DNA of 64,000 bases. It comes from Pengzhenrongella sp031582905 (lineage in GTDB: Bacteria; Actinomycetota; Actinomycetes; Actinomycetales; Cellulomonadaceae). This document shows, in pieces, positions 24,518 to 34,002 of this stretch. The position numbers and the translations under genes were made by a program. The stretch covers positions 1,240,001 to 1,304,000 of the forward strand of contig NZ_CP133990.1 of NCBI RefSeq assembly GCF_031582905.1. The letters run 5' to 3'. Positions within the stretch are counted from its first letter, which is position 1, and every line of letters begins with the position of its first letter. The notes under the pieces are model-generated. The model saw only the letters and a program-made list of their open reading frames with translations, ran no database searches and had not been told where the DNA came from.

Positions 24518-25424
24518 GTGACGCGCCGTGCACGCACGCTGCTCGCGCACCGGACCCGCACCGGTGACACCCCCTCGGGACCACCGAGCGCTGGACCCGG
24601 ACGAACCACCGTGGCGAACCGGTCAGCCTGCTCGAGGGACCGGCGGTCGCCGCGGGGCTGCTCGCCGGTGGCCTCGTCGGCGCGGGCAGTCTGCGAGCGG
24701 CCACCGCGGCGACCTTCGCGACCGCCGGTGGCGCCGCGTTCGGGCTCGTCGACGACCTGACCGAGGACCCCGCCGACCGCGCCAAGGGGCTGCGCGGTCA
24801 CCTCGGCGCGCTCGCCCGCGGACGGCTCACCACGGGTGGGCTCAAGGTGCTCGGCATCGGGGCGACCGCCCTGGTCGCGGCGGCGGTCGCGACGCCCAGC
24901 GCCGCAGCGACCGGCACGACCCGCCGCGCGTGGGCCGTGGACGTGCTCGCGTCGGGCGCCCTGGTCGCGGGCGCCGCCAACCTCGCCAACCTGCTCGACC
25001 TGCGCCCCGGTCGGGCGCTCAAGGCCGCGGCCCTGTGCGCCGGACCCCTCGCCCTGGCCGGCGGGCGCGGTGCCGGGGTGGCCGCCGCCGTCCTCGGTGC
25101 CGGCGTCGGCGCGCTGCCCGCCGACCTCGCCGGTCGCGACATGCTCGGTGACGGGGAGCGAACGCCGTCGGCGCGCTCCTGGGCACCGCCGTCGTGCTCG
25201 ACGCGCCGCGACCCGTGCGACTCGCCGTGCTCGGCGGCGTCGTCGCGCTCACGCTCGCCAGCGAGCGCGTCAGCTTCACCGAGGTCATCGCGCGCCGTCC
25301 GGTCCTGCGCGAGCTGGACGAGTGGGGTCGTCGTCCGGCGGAGGCCGTCGCGGCCGTGCCGGTCGCCGTGCCGGTCGCCGTGCCGGTCGCCGTGCCGGTG
25401 GCCGTGGCGACCGACCCGGCGTGA
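24518..25424 (+). CDS. MraY/WecA-like polytopic membrane protein (two frame breaks)
   Basis: A very hydrophobic Ala/Leu/Gly-rich protein with the short motifs LVDDLTED, ANLANLLDLRPGRALK and DMLGDGGANAVGALLG, which resemble the Asp-rich loops of the polyprenyl-phosphate sugar-phosphate transferase family (GT4-type MraY/WecA). This suggests a role in a lipid-linked envelope precursor, but the catalytic set looks reduced. Frame breaks lie at CCCCC 24570-24574 and GGGG 25153-25156; one base at each gives about 302 residues. The start is unsure: GTG 24518 is the first clear codon, yet the frame stays open upstream to 24478. A VAVP repeat forms the tail. The stop overlaps murJ. Confidence 0.66.
25356..25403 (+). 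repeat. Four 12-bp repeats coding Val-Pro-Val-Ala
   Basis: Four tandem copies of GTGCCGGTCGCC (the last with one change) encode a VPVA repeat at the C-terminus of the membrane protein, directly before murJ. Confidence 0.9.
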
Positions 25425-27145
25425 GCGCTCCGGCGAGCCCGGCACGCCAGGCCCTGACCGGTCTGGCCGGTGCGGCGGCCGTCATCGCGGTCGTCACGGT
25501 GCTCAGCCGGGTTCTGGGCTTCGGCCGGTGGCTCGTGCAGTCGAGCACAGTCGGCTACGCCACGATCGGCGACGCCTACAGCTCCGCCAACACCCTCCCG
25601 AACGTCCTGTTCGAGGTCGCCGCGGGTGGCGCGCTCGCCGGCGCCCTGATCCCGTTGATCTCCGGGCCGCTCGCGCGCAACCTGCGCGGTGACGTCGACC
25701 GCATCGCGTCCGCGATGCTCGGCTGGGCGCTGCTCGTGCTCGTCCCGCTCGCCGTCGTGCTCGTGCTGCTCGCGGAGCCGATCGCGACGCTGCTCACGCT
25801 GCGGGACGGCCCCGGACCCGAGCGGGACCTCGTGCGCTGGTTCCTGCTCGTCTTCGCCCCGCAGGTGCCCCTGTACGGGGTCGGCGTGGTGCTCGTCGGG
25901 GTGCTGCAGGCGCACCGCCGGTTCTTCTGGCCGGCCCTCGCGCCGGTCTTCTCCAGCGTCGTGGTGATCGGCTCCTACGCGGCCTTCGGCGTCCTGTCCG
26001 GCGGTCGCGTCGACGACCCCACCGCCGTACCCGTGGCGGCTCTGGCATGGCTCGGCTGGGGGACGACGGCCGGCGTCGCGGCGATGAGCCTGCCGCTGCT
26101 GGTCCCGCTGCGGCGCACCGGTGTGCGGCTTCGCCCGACCCTGCGCTTCCCGCCCGGCGTCGCGGTGCGCGCCCGCTCGCTCGCCGCCGCGGGGATCGGT
26201 GCGCTGCTCGCCCAGCAGGTGGCGGTGCTCGCCGTGCTCGGTCTCTCTCGCGCCTCCGGCGGCGAGGGCGCGTACCCCGTGTTCCTCTACACCCAGGCGG
26301 TGTACTACCTGCCGTACGCGGTGCTCGCGGTGCCGCTCGCGACGAGCACGTTCCCGCGGCTGGCCGCGCGTGCCTCGACCGGCGACCTCACGGGGTACGC
26401 CCGCCTCGCGGCGCTCACGACCCGCGCCGTCCTCGTGGTGGCGGCCGCGGGGGCCGCGGCCCTCGCCGCCGCCGCGCCCGCGGTCGGTGAGCTGTTCCGG
26501 TCGATCGGCCGCGGCGACCCGGCGCTCGCGGTCGCGATGGGCCCGGCACTGACCTGGATGGCGCCCGGCCTGCTCGGCTACGCGCTCGTCTTCCACGTCT
26601 CCCGGGCGCTGTACGCGCTCGAGCGGGGCCGCCCGGCGGTGCTCGCCACCGCCGCGGGGTGGCTGACCGTCGTCGTCGCCTCCGGCGTCCTGTGCTGGTC
26701 GCTGGTCGCGGAGGTCCCGGACGGCCCGACGACGCTGCTCGCGCTCGGGGCCGGCAACACCGTCGGCATGACGCTCGCCGGCACCGCGCTGCTCGAGGCG
26801 CTGCGCCGCGCCGCGGGGTCGCACGCGCTGACCGGGCTGCCGCGCACGGTCACGGTGCTCGTCGTGGCAGCGACCGTCGCCGCCGTCGTGGGTCGCCGGG
26901 TGACCGATGCGGTCGCGGCGGCCGCGGGACCGGGCGTGCCCGCGGCGATCGGCTCCGGCGCAGCCGGTGCGGTGCTCGCGGCCGTGCTCGTCGTGGTCGC
27001 GACCGGGATGCTCGACGCCGGCACGGTGCGCGGCCTGCGGTATGCCGACCGTGACGGCGCTCACCACGACGACGTCGCCGGGGACGCGGGCGGGACGAGC
27101 ACGGACCACCGGACGAGCACGGACCACCAGCGGTCGGAGGGATGA
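25421..27145 (+). CDS. murJ: MurJ/MviN-family lipid flippase
   Basis: The 574-residue protein has about 13 hydrophobic segments and the MOP-superfamily features of MurJ: VLSRVLGFGRWLVQS near the start, ANTLPNVLFEVAAGGALAGALIPL, and PLYGVGVVLVGVLQAHRRFFWPALAPVF. MurJ flips lipid II to the outer face of the membrane for peptidoglycan synthesis. The protein lacks the long cytoplasmic pseudokinase part found in mycobacterial MviN and ends in a short charged Asp/His/Arg/Thr tail, so it may be a second MurJ-like paralogue. GTG 25421 overlaps the previous stop, and its own stop overlaps the next gene (ATGA). Confidence 0.88.
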   Translation: MSAPASPARQALTGLAGAAAVIAVVTVLSRVLGFGRWLVQSSTVGYATIGDAYSSANTLPNVLFEVAAGGALAGALIPLISGPLARNLRGDVDRIASAMLGWALLVLVPLAVVLVLLAEPIATLLTLRDGPGPERDLVRWFLLVFAPQVPLYGVGVVLVGVLQAHRRFFWPALAPVFSSVVVIGSYAAFGVLSGGRVDDPTAVPVAALAWLGWGTTAGVAAMSLPLLVPLRRTGVRLRPTLRFPPGVAVRARSLAAAGIGALLAQQVAVLAVLGLSRASGGEGAYPVFLYTQAVYYLPYAVLAVPLATSTFPRLAARASTGDLTGYARLAALTTRAVLVVAAAGAAALAAAAPAVGELFRSIGRGDPALAVAMGPALTWMAPGLLGYALVFHVSRALYALERGRPAVLATAAGWLTVVVASGVLCWSLVAEVPDGPTTLLALGAGNTVGMTLAGTALLEALRRAAGSHALTGLPRTVTVLVVAATVAAVVGRRVTDAVAAAAGPGVPAAIGSGAAGAVLAAVLVVVATGMLDAGTVRGLRYADRDGAHHDDVAGDAGGTSTDHRTSTDHQRSEG

Positions 27146-28254
27146 CGATGTCGGCAGAGGTGCGCGTCCTGCAGGTGCTGGGGTCGAGCGCGGGCGGGGT
27201 GGCCCGGCACGTCCGTCAGCTGGGGGAGGCGCTCAGCGCCCCGGCGCCGGACGGCCCGGGCTGGACGGTGCACGTCGCCGGCCCCGGAGCCCTCGCCGAC
27301 GACGTCGCCCCGGCCGGCGGCCGGGTCGTGCTCGACCCGGTGGAGATCGCCGACCGGCCCCGCCCCGACGACGTCGCGGCGGTCCGTCGCCTGCGGGCGC
27401 TGGCCCGCGGCGCGGACGTGGTGCACGCGCACGGCCTGCGCGCCGGGGCGCTCGCGGTCCTCGCGACGCGCAGCCTGCCGTCCGCGCACCGTCCGCGGCT
27501 CGTGGTGACCCTGCACAACCTCACCGTGGGTGGCCGGGCGGTGCGCACCGTCTCCGCCGTCCTGGAACGGGTGGTGGCGCGCGGGGCCGACGTCGTCCTG
27601 GGCGTCTCCGGGGACCTGGTGGCCCGTGCGCAGGGGCTCGGCGCACGCGCCACGGAGCGCGCCCTCGTCCCGGCGCCGCCGCGTCCCCAGGGGCTGACGG
27701 CCCAGGTCGCCGTCCGTGACGGGCTCGCCGTCGTGCCCGGTCAGCCGCTGCTGGTCACGGTCGCGCGCCTTGCACCCCAGAAGGGTCTCGGCACGCTGCT
27801 GGACGCCGCCGCGCTGCTGCGGGACACCGGGGCGGTGTGGCTCGTAGCCGGTGACGGACCGCTGCTCGGCCCGCTCGACGTGCGCGTCGCCGACGAGCGG
27901 CTGCCGGTGCGGCTGCTCGGCCGACGGGGTGACGTCCCGGACCTCCTCGCCGCCGCCGACGTCGTCGTCAGCACGGCGGTGTGGGAGGGGCAGCCGATCG
28001 CGATCCAGGAGGCCCTCCAGCTCGGCGCGGCCGTGGTGGCGACCGGCGCGGGCGGCACCCGCGAGGTCACCGGCGACGACGGCGCCGTCCTCGTACCGGT
28101 CGGGGACGCGGCGGCGGTGGCCGCCGCCGTGCGGGCGCTGCTGGAGGACCCCGCGCGCCGGGACGCGCTGCGCGCCGCGGCCCGTCGTCGGGCCGGCGAG
28201 CTGCCGGACCTCCCCGCCGTCGTCGGTCAGCTGCGTCGGGTGTACGGGGCCTGA
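27142..28254 (+). CDS. GT4-family glycosyltransferase
   Basis: A 370-residue GT-B fold transferase. The N-terminus VRVLQVLGSSAGGVARHVRQLGEAL is the acceptor-side Gly-rich loop; DVVHAHGLRAGALA follows. In the C-terminal half LVTVARLAPQKGLGTLLDAAALL and AVWEGQPIAIQEALQLGAAVVAT with the E-x7-E region bind the nucleotide sugar. The start overlaps murJ, and in this operon it lies between a lipid flippase and pyrG. It probably adds a sugar to an envelope lipid or glycan; donor and acceptor are unknown. No membrane segment is seen. Confidence 0.85.
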   Translation: MTMSAEVRVLQVLGSSAGGVARHVRQLGEALSAPAPDGPGWTVHVAGPGALADDVAPAGGRVVLDPVEIADRPRPDDVAAVRRLRALARGADVVHAHGLRAGALAVLATRSLPSAHRPRLVVTLHNLTVGGRAVRTVSAVLERVVARGADVVLGVSGDLVARAQGLGARATERALVPAPPRPQGLTAQVAVRDGLAVVPGQPLLVTVARLAPQKGLGTLLDAAALLRDTGAVWLVAGDGPLLGPLDVRVADERLPVRLLGRRGDVPDLLAAADVVVSTAVWEGQPIAIQEALQLGAAVVATGAGGTREVTGDDGAVLVPVGDAAAVAAAVRALLEDPARRDALRAAARRRAGELPDLPAVVGQLRRVYGA

Positions 28255-28321
28255 CGCGCTCGTGACCGCCGGGTGTCGGCCGTCACGGCGCGGCCGCGCC
28301 CCGGGCGCGCCCGCGGTGCCG

Positions 28322-28327
28322 TACAGT
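28322..28327 (+). promoter_or_regulatory. -10 box of pyrG (TACAGT), leaderless type
   Basis: TACAGT ends 8 nt before the GTG start of pyrG, so transcription would begin at or next to the start codon. The 68 bp between the glycosyltransferase gene and this box hold no other gene. Confidence 0.55.
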
Positions 28328-28335
28328 CGAAGCCC

Positions 28336-30014
28336 GTGGCAGACCGAGCGAAGCGACTCTCCGGGGGTCGGACAACACGACCCGGCACATCTTCGTCACC
28401 GGAGGCGTCGCCTCCTCTCTGGGCAAGGGTCTGACGGCGTCCAGCCTCGGCCGGCTGCTGAGGTCCCGCGGGTTGCGGGTCACGATGCAGAAGCTCGACC
28501 CGTACCTCAACGTGGACCCCGGGACGATGAACCCGTTCCAGCACGGCGAGGTGTTCGTCACCGAGGACGGCGCCGAGACCGACCTGGACATCGGGCACTA
28601 CGAGCGGTTCCTCGACGTGAACCTCACCGCCCCGGCCAACGTCACCACCGGCCAGATCTACTCGACCGTGATCGCGAAGGAGCGGCGCGGGGAGTACCTC
28701 GGCGACACCGTCCAGGTCATCCCGCACATCACGGACGAGATCAAGGAACGGATGCGGGCCCAGGCGGGCCCCGACGTCGACGTGATCATCACCGAGATCG
28801 GCGGCACGGTCGGTGACATCGAGTCCCAGCCGTTCCTCGAGTCGGCCCGCCAGGTGCGGCACGACCTGGGCCGCGACAACGTCTTCTTCCTGCACGTGTC
28901 GCTCGTGCCCTACATCGGCCCCTCCGGTGAGCTCAAGACGAAGCCGACCCAGCACTCGGTCGCGATGCTGCGGTCCATCGGCATCCAGCCGGACGCGCTC
29001 GTGCTGCGCGCCGACCGCGAGCTGCCCGAGAGCATCAAGCGCAAGATCGCGCTCATGACGGACGTCGACAACGAGGCCGTCATCACCTGCCCGGACGCGC
29101 CGAGCATCTACGACATCCCGCGCGTGCTGCACTCCGAGGGCCTCGACGCCTACGTCGTGCGCCGCCTGGACCTGCCGTTCCGCGACGTCGAGTGGGCCGC
29201 GTGGCACAAGGTCACCGACCGCGTGCACAACCCGACCCATCAGGTCGAGGTCGCGCTCGTCGGCAAGTACATCGACCTGCCGGACGCGTACCTGTCGGTC
29301 ACCGAGGCGCTGCGCGCGGGCGGGTTCGACCGGGACGCCAAGGTCTCCATCCGCTGGGTCACGTCCGACGACTGCGCGACGCAGGAGGGTGCGCGCCTCG
29401 CGCTCGAGGGCGCCGACGCGATGCTCGTCCCCGGCGGGTTCGGCGTACGGGGCATCGAGGGCAAGCTCGGGGCGCTGCGGTACGCCCGGGAGAACGGCAT
29501 CCCGACCCTCGGGATCTGCCTCGGCCTGCAGACCATGGTCATCGAGTACGCGCGCACCGTCCTCGGGCTCGACGACGCGTCGTCGTCGGAGTTCGACGTC
29601 GACACCACGCACCCGGTCGTCGCGACGATGGCGGAGCAGCTCGCGATCGTCGGCGGCGAGGGCGACCTCGGCGGGACGATGCGGCTCGGTTCGTACGAGG
29701 CGGTCCTCGCCGAGGGGTCGGTCGTGGCCGGTGCGTACGGCACGCACCGGGTCACCGAGCGCCACCGTCACCGCTACGAGGTGAACAACGCCTACCGCGA
29801 GCAGCTCGAGGCGGCCGGGCTGGTGTTCTCGGGCCTGTCCCCGGACGGTCGGCTCGTGGAGTTCGTCGAGCTGCCGCGCGAGGTGCACCCGTACTACGTC
29901 TCGACGCAGGCGCACCCCGAGTTCAAGTCCCGGCCCACGTCGGCGCACCCGCTCTTCGCGGGGCTCATCCAGGCGGCGCTCGACCGCCAGACCGACGACG
30001 AAGCGGCCGCGTGA
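28336..30014 (+). CDS. pyrG: CTP synthase (frame break near the start)
   Basis: Converts UTP to CTP with glutamine as nitrogen donor and ATP. Residues 1-270 form the amidoligase domain (HIFVTGGVASSLGKGLTASSLGRLL, QKLDPYLNVDPGTMNPFQHGE); the rest is a class I glutamine amidotransferase with the nucleophile Cys in LGICLGLQTMVIEYAR near residue 395 and the His/Glu pair in QAHPEFKSRP. The start GTG 28336 reads MADRAKRLSG; the frame breaks at GGGGG 28363-28367, and one G gives SGGSDNTTRHIF and 559 residues. An essential gene, so an error is the best explanation. The stop overlaps the nudix gene start. Confidence 0.95.
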
Positions 30015-30658
30015 CGGTCGCCGACCACCGCGACGACCGTCCGGTCGTCGAGACCGAGGTCATCCACTCGGGCATGGTGTTCGACGTCGTCGCGGAGCGC
30101 GTCGCCCTGCGTGGCGACGGTGGCGACGGCGCGGACGGCGACGACGTCGTCCGGCGCGAGTTCATCCGGCACTCCGGGGCGGTCGCGGTCGTGGTCCTCG
30201 ACGACGACGAGCGCGTCCTGCTGCTCAGCCAGTACCGCCACCCGGTGCGGCACACCCTGTGGGAGCCGCCGGCCGGGCTGCTCGACGTCGACGGCGAGGA
30301 CGCCCGGGACGCCGCGGCCCGCGAGCTCGCGGAGGAGGCCGACCTGGTCGCCGGTCGCTGGGACGTGCTCGTCGACTACTTCACCTCACCCGGCGCGAGC
30401 GACGAGGCGCTGCGGATCTACCTCGCGCGGGACATCTCGGCCGTCCCCGACGGCGAGACCTTCGACCGCGAGGACGAGGAGCGGGACATGGTCGCCGAGT
30501 GGGTCCCGCTCGACGACGCCGTCGCACTCGTCCTGGCGGGGGAGCTGCACAACCCGTCGGCGGTCACCGGCATCCTCGCCGCCGCCGCCGCGCGTGGCGC
30601 GGGCTGGTCCACGCTGCGCCCGGCCGACGCGCCCTGGCCGCAGCGACGCGCCACCTGA
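30011..30658 (+). CDS. NUDIX hydrolase, ADP-ribose pyrophosphatase type
   Basis: Splits ADP-ribose or related nucleoside diphosphates. The 215-residue protein has a fold entry of VVETEVIHSGMVFDVV, the substrate stretch FIRHSGAVAVVVLDDDERVLLLSQYRHPVR, and the nudix helix GEDARDAAARELAEEADL with REL..EE metal ligands; the usual Gly near its end is Ala. FTSPGASDEALRIYLA is typical for ADP-ribose pyrophosphatases. The GTG start at 30011 overlaps the pyrG stop (GTGA). The same pyrG-nudix pair occurs in mycobacteria (Rv1699-Rv1700), which supports the call. Confidence 0.92.
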   Translation: MTVADHRDDRPVVETEVIHSGMVFDVVAERVALRGDGGDGADGDDVVRREFIRHSGAVAVVVLDDDERVLLLSQYRHPVRHTLWEPPAGLLDVDGEDARDAAARELAEEADLVAGRWDVLVDYFTSPGASDEALRIYLARDISAVPDGETFDREDEERDMVAEWVPLDDAVALVLAGELHNPSAVTGILAAAAARGAGWSTLRPADAPWPQRRAT

Positions 30659-30767
30659 TCCGGCACCCCGCCGCGCGCTCGGCACCCCGGTCCACCGGCA
30701 CCGTGTGGGTGGCGGGGGCCATGATGCTGTCCGAGCGCGCACCCGCGCGCAGAACCGGAGGAGCGAC

Positions 30768-31346
30768 ATGGCCGAGGTGCTGCTGTTCCATCATGCTCAC
30801 GGAGTGACGGCCGGCGTGCGCGGCTTCGCCGACGCGCTGCGGGCCGTGGGGCACGAGGTCCACGTGCCGGACCTGTACGACGGGCAGGTGTTCGAGAGGC
30901 TCGAGGACGGGCTCGCCCACGCCCGCGCGGTCGGCTTCGACGTGCTGGCCGAGCGCGGCGTCGCGGCCGCCGACGGACTGCCGAACGGACTCGTGTACGC
31001 GGGCTTCTCGCTCGGCGTCATGCCCGCCCAGCGGCTGGCGCAGACCCGGCCAGGGGCCAAGGGGGCGCTGCTGCTGCACTCCTGCGTGCCGCCGGAGGAG
31101 TTCGGCGGTCCGTGGCCGCCGGGCGTCCGGGTGCAGGTCCACGGCATGGACGCCGACCCGTACTTCGCGGGCGAGGGCGACATCGACGCGGCGCGCGAGC
31201 TGGTCCGGGACACCGCGGACGCCGAGCTGTTCCTCTACGCCGGCGCCGAGCACCTCTTCGCCGACAGCAGCCTGCCGTCCTACCGCGAGGGCCCGGCCGC
31301 GCTGCTGACCGAGCGCGTGCTCCGGTTCCTCGACGGCATCCGCTGA
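30768..31346 (+). CDS. Dienelactone hydrolase-family protein
   Basis: A 192-residue alpha/beta hydrolase. The nucleophile elbow GFSLGV, an Asp in HGMDADPYF and a His in GAEHLFAD form a plausible catalytic triad; Ser replaces the Cys of classic dienelactone hydrolase. ATG 30768 has a good GGAGGAG ribosome site. It stands alone after a 109-bp gap that contains no gene, and faces the minus-strand GNAT gene. The substrate is not known. Confidence 0.85.
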   Translation: MAEVLLFHHAHGVTAGVRGFADALRAVGHEVHVPDLYDGQVFERLEDGLAHARAVGFDVLAERGVAAADGLPNGLVYAGFSLGVMPAQRLAQTRPGAKGALLLHSCVPPEEFGGPWPPGVRVQVHGMDADPYFAGEGDIDAARELVRDTADAELFLYAGAEHLFADSSLPSYREGPAALLTERVLRFLDGIR

Positions 31347-31373
31347 CGGCGTCCGTCCGCCCAGCCGTGTCCG

Positions 31374-32101
31374 TCAGCCCAGCCGACGGCCGAACGTGAG
31401 GCTGCCGTCGTCGCCGGTGAGCTCGGACATCCCCATCCGGCGGTAGAACGCGACCGCCCGCTCGTTGCGCCGGGCGACGACGAGGTGGACCCCGGGGAGC
31501 CGTCCGCGGCGAGCGCGTCCCACAGCGTCCCGAGCAGCCGCCGGCCCCAGCCGGCGCCCTGCCAGTGGGGCAGCAGGTCGACGTGCAGGTGCGAGGGGTG
31601 CTCGGCGAGCACGGCCGGGTCGGCCCGCGGCGGGGCGTGGAGGTGCCGGACGAGCGTCGCGTCCGCTCCGCCCCGCGCGGTCCACCGCTCGACGGGGTAG
31701 CGCTCGCGCAGCGCGGGCCACCAGTACTGCTCACAGCGGCGCTCGAACTCCGCGGTGTCCCGCGCGCCGACGACGTAGCCGCCGACCGTCGGCGTCGGGC
31801 CGGGTCCCGCGCTGCGCGGCGCCTCACCGGCCTGCGCCGCACCGGCCGGCGCCCGACCGGCCTGCGCCGCACCGGCCTGCGCCGCACCGACCTGCGCCAC
31901 GCCGGCCGGCGCCGGGGCGTCGTCGTCGGCCACCACGAAGGCGAGGTGCGGCTCGAGGGCCAGGTAGGGCCGCAGGTACACGTCGGCGAGCAGGTGCGGC
32001 TCGGCGTACCGGTCGGTCGCGTCCTGGCCGGAGTCGCCGGTGCGCACGCAGATGTCGTCGAGCGCGGCCGCGTCGGCGGGCCGGGCGGGGCGGATGGTCA
32101 C
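31374..32101 (-). CDS. GNAT-family N-acetyltransferase with Ala-Gln-Gly repeat insert (frame break)
   Basis: Begins MTIRPARPADAAALDDICVRTGDSG, the usual GNAT start, with acetyl-CoA site HWQGAGWGRRLLGTLWDAL and C-terminal RNERAVAFYRRMGM. It resembles bacterial proteins related to O-GlcNAcase-type acetyltransferases; substrate unknown. Between the first two strands there is an insertion of near-identical five-residue units (such as AGAAQ) at about residues 75-105, coded by 15-bp repeats near 31830-31915. The frame breaks at CCCC 31490-31493 on the plus strand; one more base restores SPGVHLVVARRNERAV and 242 residues. The GTG start at 32101 overlaps the ctaA stop, so it is the last gene of that operon. 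Confidence 0.82.
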
Positions 32102-33102
32102 GCGGTGCGCGTGGGTGCCGCGGTGCCCGGGAGCGTCGAGGCGCCCACGACCGGCGGGCGCTCCCGCAGCGTCAGCAGCGTCCAGGTCACCGAGGACGCC
32201 AGCAGTGCCGCGCCGAGCATGTGCACGCCGACGAGCAGCGCGGGCAGGCCGGTGAAGTACTGCACGTACCCGACCAGGCCCTGCGCGAGCGTCACCGCGA
32301 GCAGCACGGTGACCGCGCGGCGTGCCCGGCGTGTCGCATCGCCGCGGGTGAGGGCGACGGCCAGCGCCACCGCGAGGACGACGAACACCCACACCGCGGC
32401 GGCGTGCAGCTTCGCGACGAGCACGGGGTCCACGGCGAACCGGTAGGCGACGTCGTCGTCCCCGCCGTGCGGGCCTGCGCCGGTCACGACGATGCCGAGC
32501 GCGAGCAGGACGACGGCGACCGCGCCCAGCGCCTGGCCGATCGCGCGTGCGCGCGGGCCGACCACCGGGACCCTCGCTCCGTCGCCCTCGCCCGAGCGGC
32601 GCAGCAGCAGCGTCGAGACGGCGACGAGGCCGAGCGACACGAGCATGTGGACGCCGACGACGGCGGGGTGCAGGTGCAGCAGGACCGTCACGCCACCGAT
32701 GACCGCCTGGACGAGGACGCCGACCAGCGGGGCGACGCCGAGCCAGCGATACCCGCGTGAGCGGCGGGTGTCGGTGACGACGAGGAGGGCGACGGCGATG
32801 GCGATGACCCCGACGACGCCGGTCAGCGTGCGGTTGCCGAACTCGATCAGCGGGTGCCAGGTGGTCGCCTCGTGCAGGACGGGCGTGAAGGAGCCGGGCT
32901 CGCACTGCGGCCAGGTGGAGCACCCGAGACCGGACCCGGTCAGGCGCACGGCGCCGCCGGTGACGATGATCCCCATCTGCGCCACGAGGTTGGCGATGAG
33001 CACCGCGCGGGTCCATCGCCGGGCCGCGGGCCACCGCGGGGACGGCGTGGACGGGGCCGCGGCGGTGCGCGCGGCCGGGGTCCGCGCCGGGATGGTGCTC
33101 AC
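32098..33102 (-). CDS. ctaA: Heme A synthase CtaA (COX15 family)
   Basis: Oxidises heme O to heme A for the aa3 cytochrome oxidase. The protein (334 residues from this start) has about eight membrane helices and conserved heme-binding histidines in LHEATTWHPLIEFGNRTLTG and HLHPAVVGVHMLVSL, and a later copy in KLHAAAVWVFVV and LLVGVHMLGAALLA. CEPGSF and GCSTWPQC hold the paired Cys of the family. An upstream GTG at 33123 is in frame, but a TACCGT box (33108-33113, minus strand) lies 5 nt before GTG 33102, so a leaderless start at 33102 (MSTIPARTPAARTAAAP) is preferred. Confidence 0.92.
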   Translation of the reverse strand: MSTIPARTPAARTAAAPSTPSPRWPAARRWTRAVLIANLVAQMGIIVTGGAVRLTGSGLGCSTWPQCEPGSFTPVLHEATTWHPLIEFGNRTLTGVVGVIAIAVALLVVTDTRRSRGYRWLGVAPLVGVLVQAVIGGVTVLLHLHPAVVGVHMLVSLGLVAVSTLLLRRSGEGDGARVPVVGPRARAIGQALGAVAVVLLALGIVVTGAGPHGGDDDVAYRFAVDPVLVAKLHAAAVWVFVVLAVALAVALTRGDATRRARRAVTVLLAVTLAQGLVGYVQYFTGLPALLVGVHMLGAALLASSVTWTLLTLRERPPVVGASTLPGTAAPTRTA

Positions 33103-33174
33103 CCTCCACGGTAGTCGCCGCACCCACGCGATCGGGTCTCGCGAGGGCCCGGACGACGAGCGTCACATCGCCGA

Positions 33175-34002
33175 TCAGCTCCAGCGGAACAGGCGGGCGG
33201 CGAGCCCGCCGAGGACGACCGCCCAGGCGGCGAGCACGGCCAGCGGACCGGCGGCGAGGACGCCGTCGCCGAGCGCGGCGCGCAGTGACTCCCCGAGCGC
33301 GCCGGACGGCAGCGCCGACGCGATCGCCGCGAGCGGGCCGGGCAGCTGGTCGGCCGGGACGACGACGCCGCCGGCGACCGCGAGCAGCACGAGCACGAGG
33401 TTCGCCAGGGCGAGCACCGCCTCCGCCCGCAGGGTCCCGGCGATCAGCAGGGCGAGCCCCGTGAACGCCGCGGTCCCGAGCAGGACGGCGAGCACCGCCG
33501 CGCCCACGCCCGCGACGGCGGGCTGCCAGCCGAGGGCGAGCGCGACCGCGCCGAGGACGACGACCTGCACGAGCTCGACCGCCAGCACGCCGAGGACCTT
33601 GCCGGCGAGCAGCCCACCGCGCCCGAGCGGTGTGGTGGCGAGCAGGCGCAGCACGCCGTTGCGGCGGTCGAAGCTGGTGGCGATCGCCTGCGAGGTGAAC
33701 GCGGTCGACATCACGGCCAGCGCGAGCACCCCCGGCGCGACGACGTCGATGCGGGTGCCGCCCCCGGTGCCCAACCCGATCACGGTGGTGCGTGCCAGCC
33801 CGAGCAGGAGCAGCACCGGCAGGACGAGCGTCACGAGCAGCTGCTCGCCGTTGCGCAGGATCGCGCGGGTCTCGAACAGGGTCTGCGCGAGCACCCGCCG
33901 TGCGGCCGGTGCCGCACCCGGGCCCGCGACGGTCCCGGCGACGGGCTCGGCGTGCCCGGCGTGCCCCGCGCTGGTCGAGGTCCCGGTCGGGCGGGTCGTC
34001 AT
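33175..34002 (-). CDS. ABC-2 type transporter permease
   Basis: A 275-residue protein with six hydrophobic segments, starting with a 45-residue Ala/Gly/Pro-rich cytoplasmic stretch. FDRRNGVLRLLATTPLGRGGLLAGKVLGVL is the conserved loop of DrrB-like ABC-2 permeases. The ATG at 34002 overlaps the stop of the ATPase gene, so the two form one exporter. In Actinobacteria this pair lies between ctaA and the suf operon (as Rv1457c-Rv1458c); its substrate is unknown, and a link to heme or redox biology is only suggested by position. Confidence 0.9.
   Translation of the reverse strand: MTTRPTGTSTSAGHAGHAEPVAGTVAGPGAAPAARRVLAQTLFETRAILRNGEQLLVTLVLPVLLLLGLARTTVIGLGTGGGTRIDVVAPGVLALAVMSTAFTSQAIATSFDRRNGVLRLLATTPLGRGGLLAGKVLGVLAVELVQVVVLGAVALALGWQPAVAGVGAAVLAVLLGTAAFTGLALLIAGTLRAEAVLALANLVLVLLAVAGGVVVPADQLPGPLAAIASALPSGALGESLRAALGDGVLAAGPLAVLAAWAVVLGGLAARLFRWS

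Noticed and set aside
33103..33123. Seven-residue longer ctaA from GTG 33123
   Set aside because: It would overlap the -10 box TACCGT at 33108-33113; the start at 33102 fits a leaderless transcript and the usual MSTIP-like beginning.
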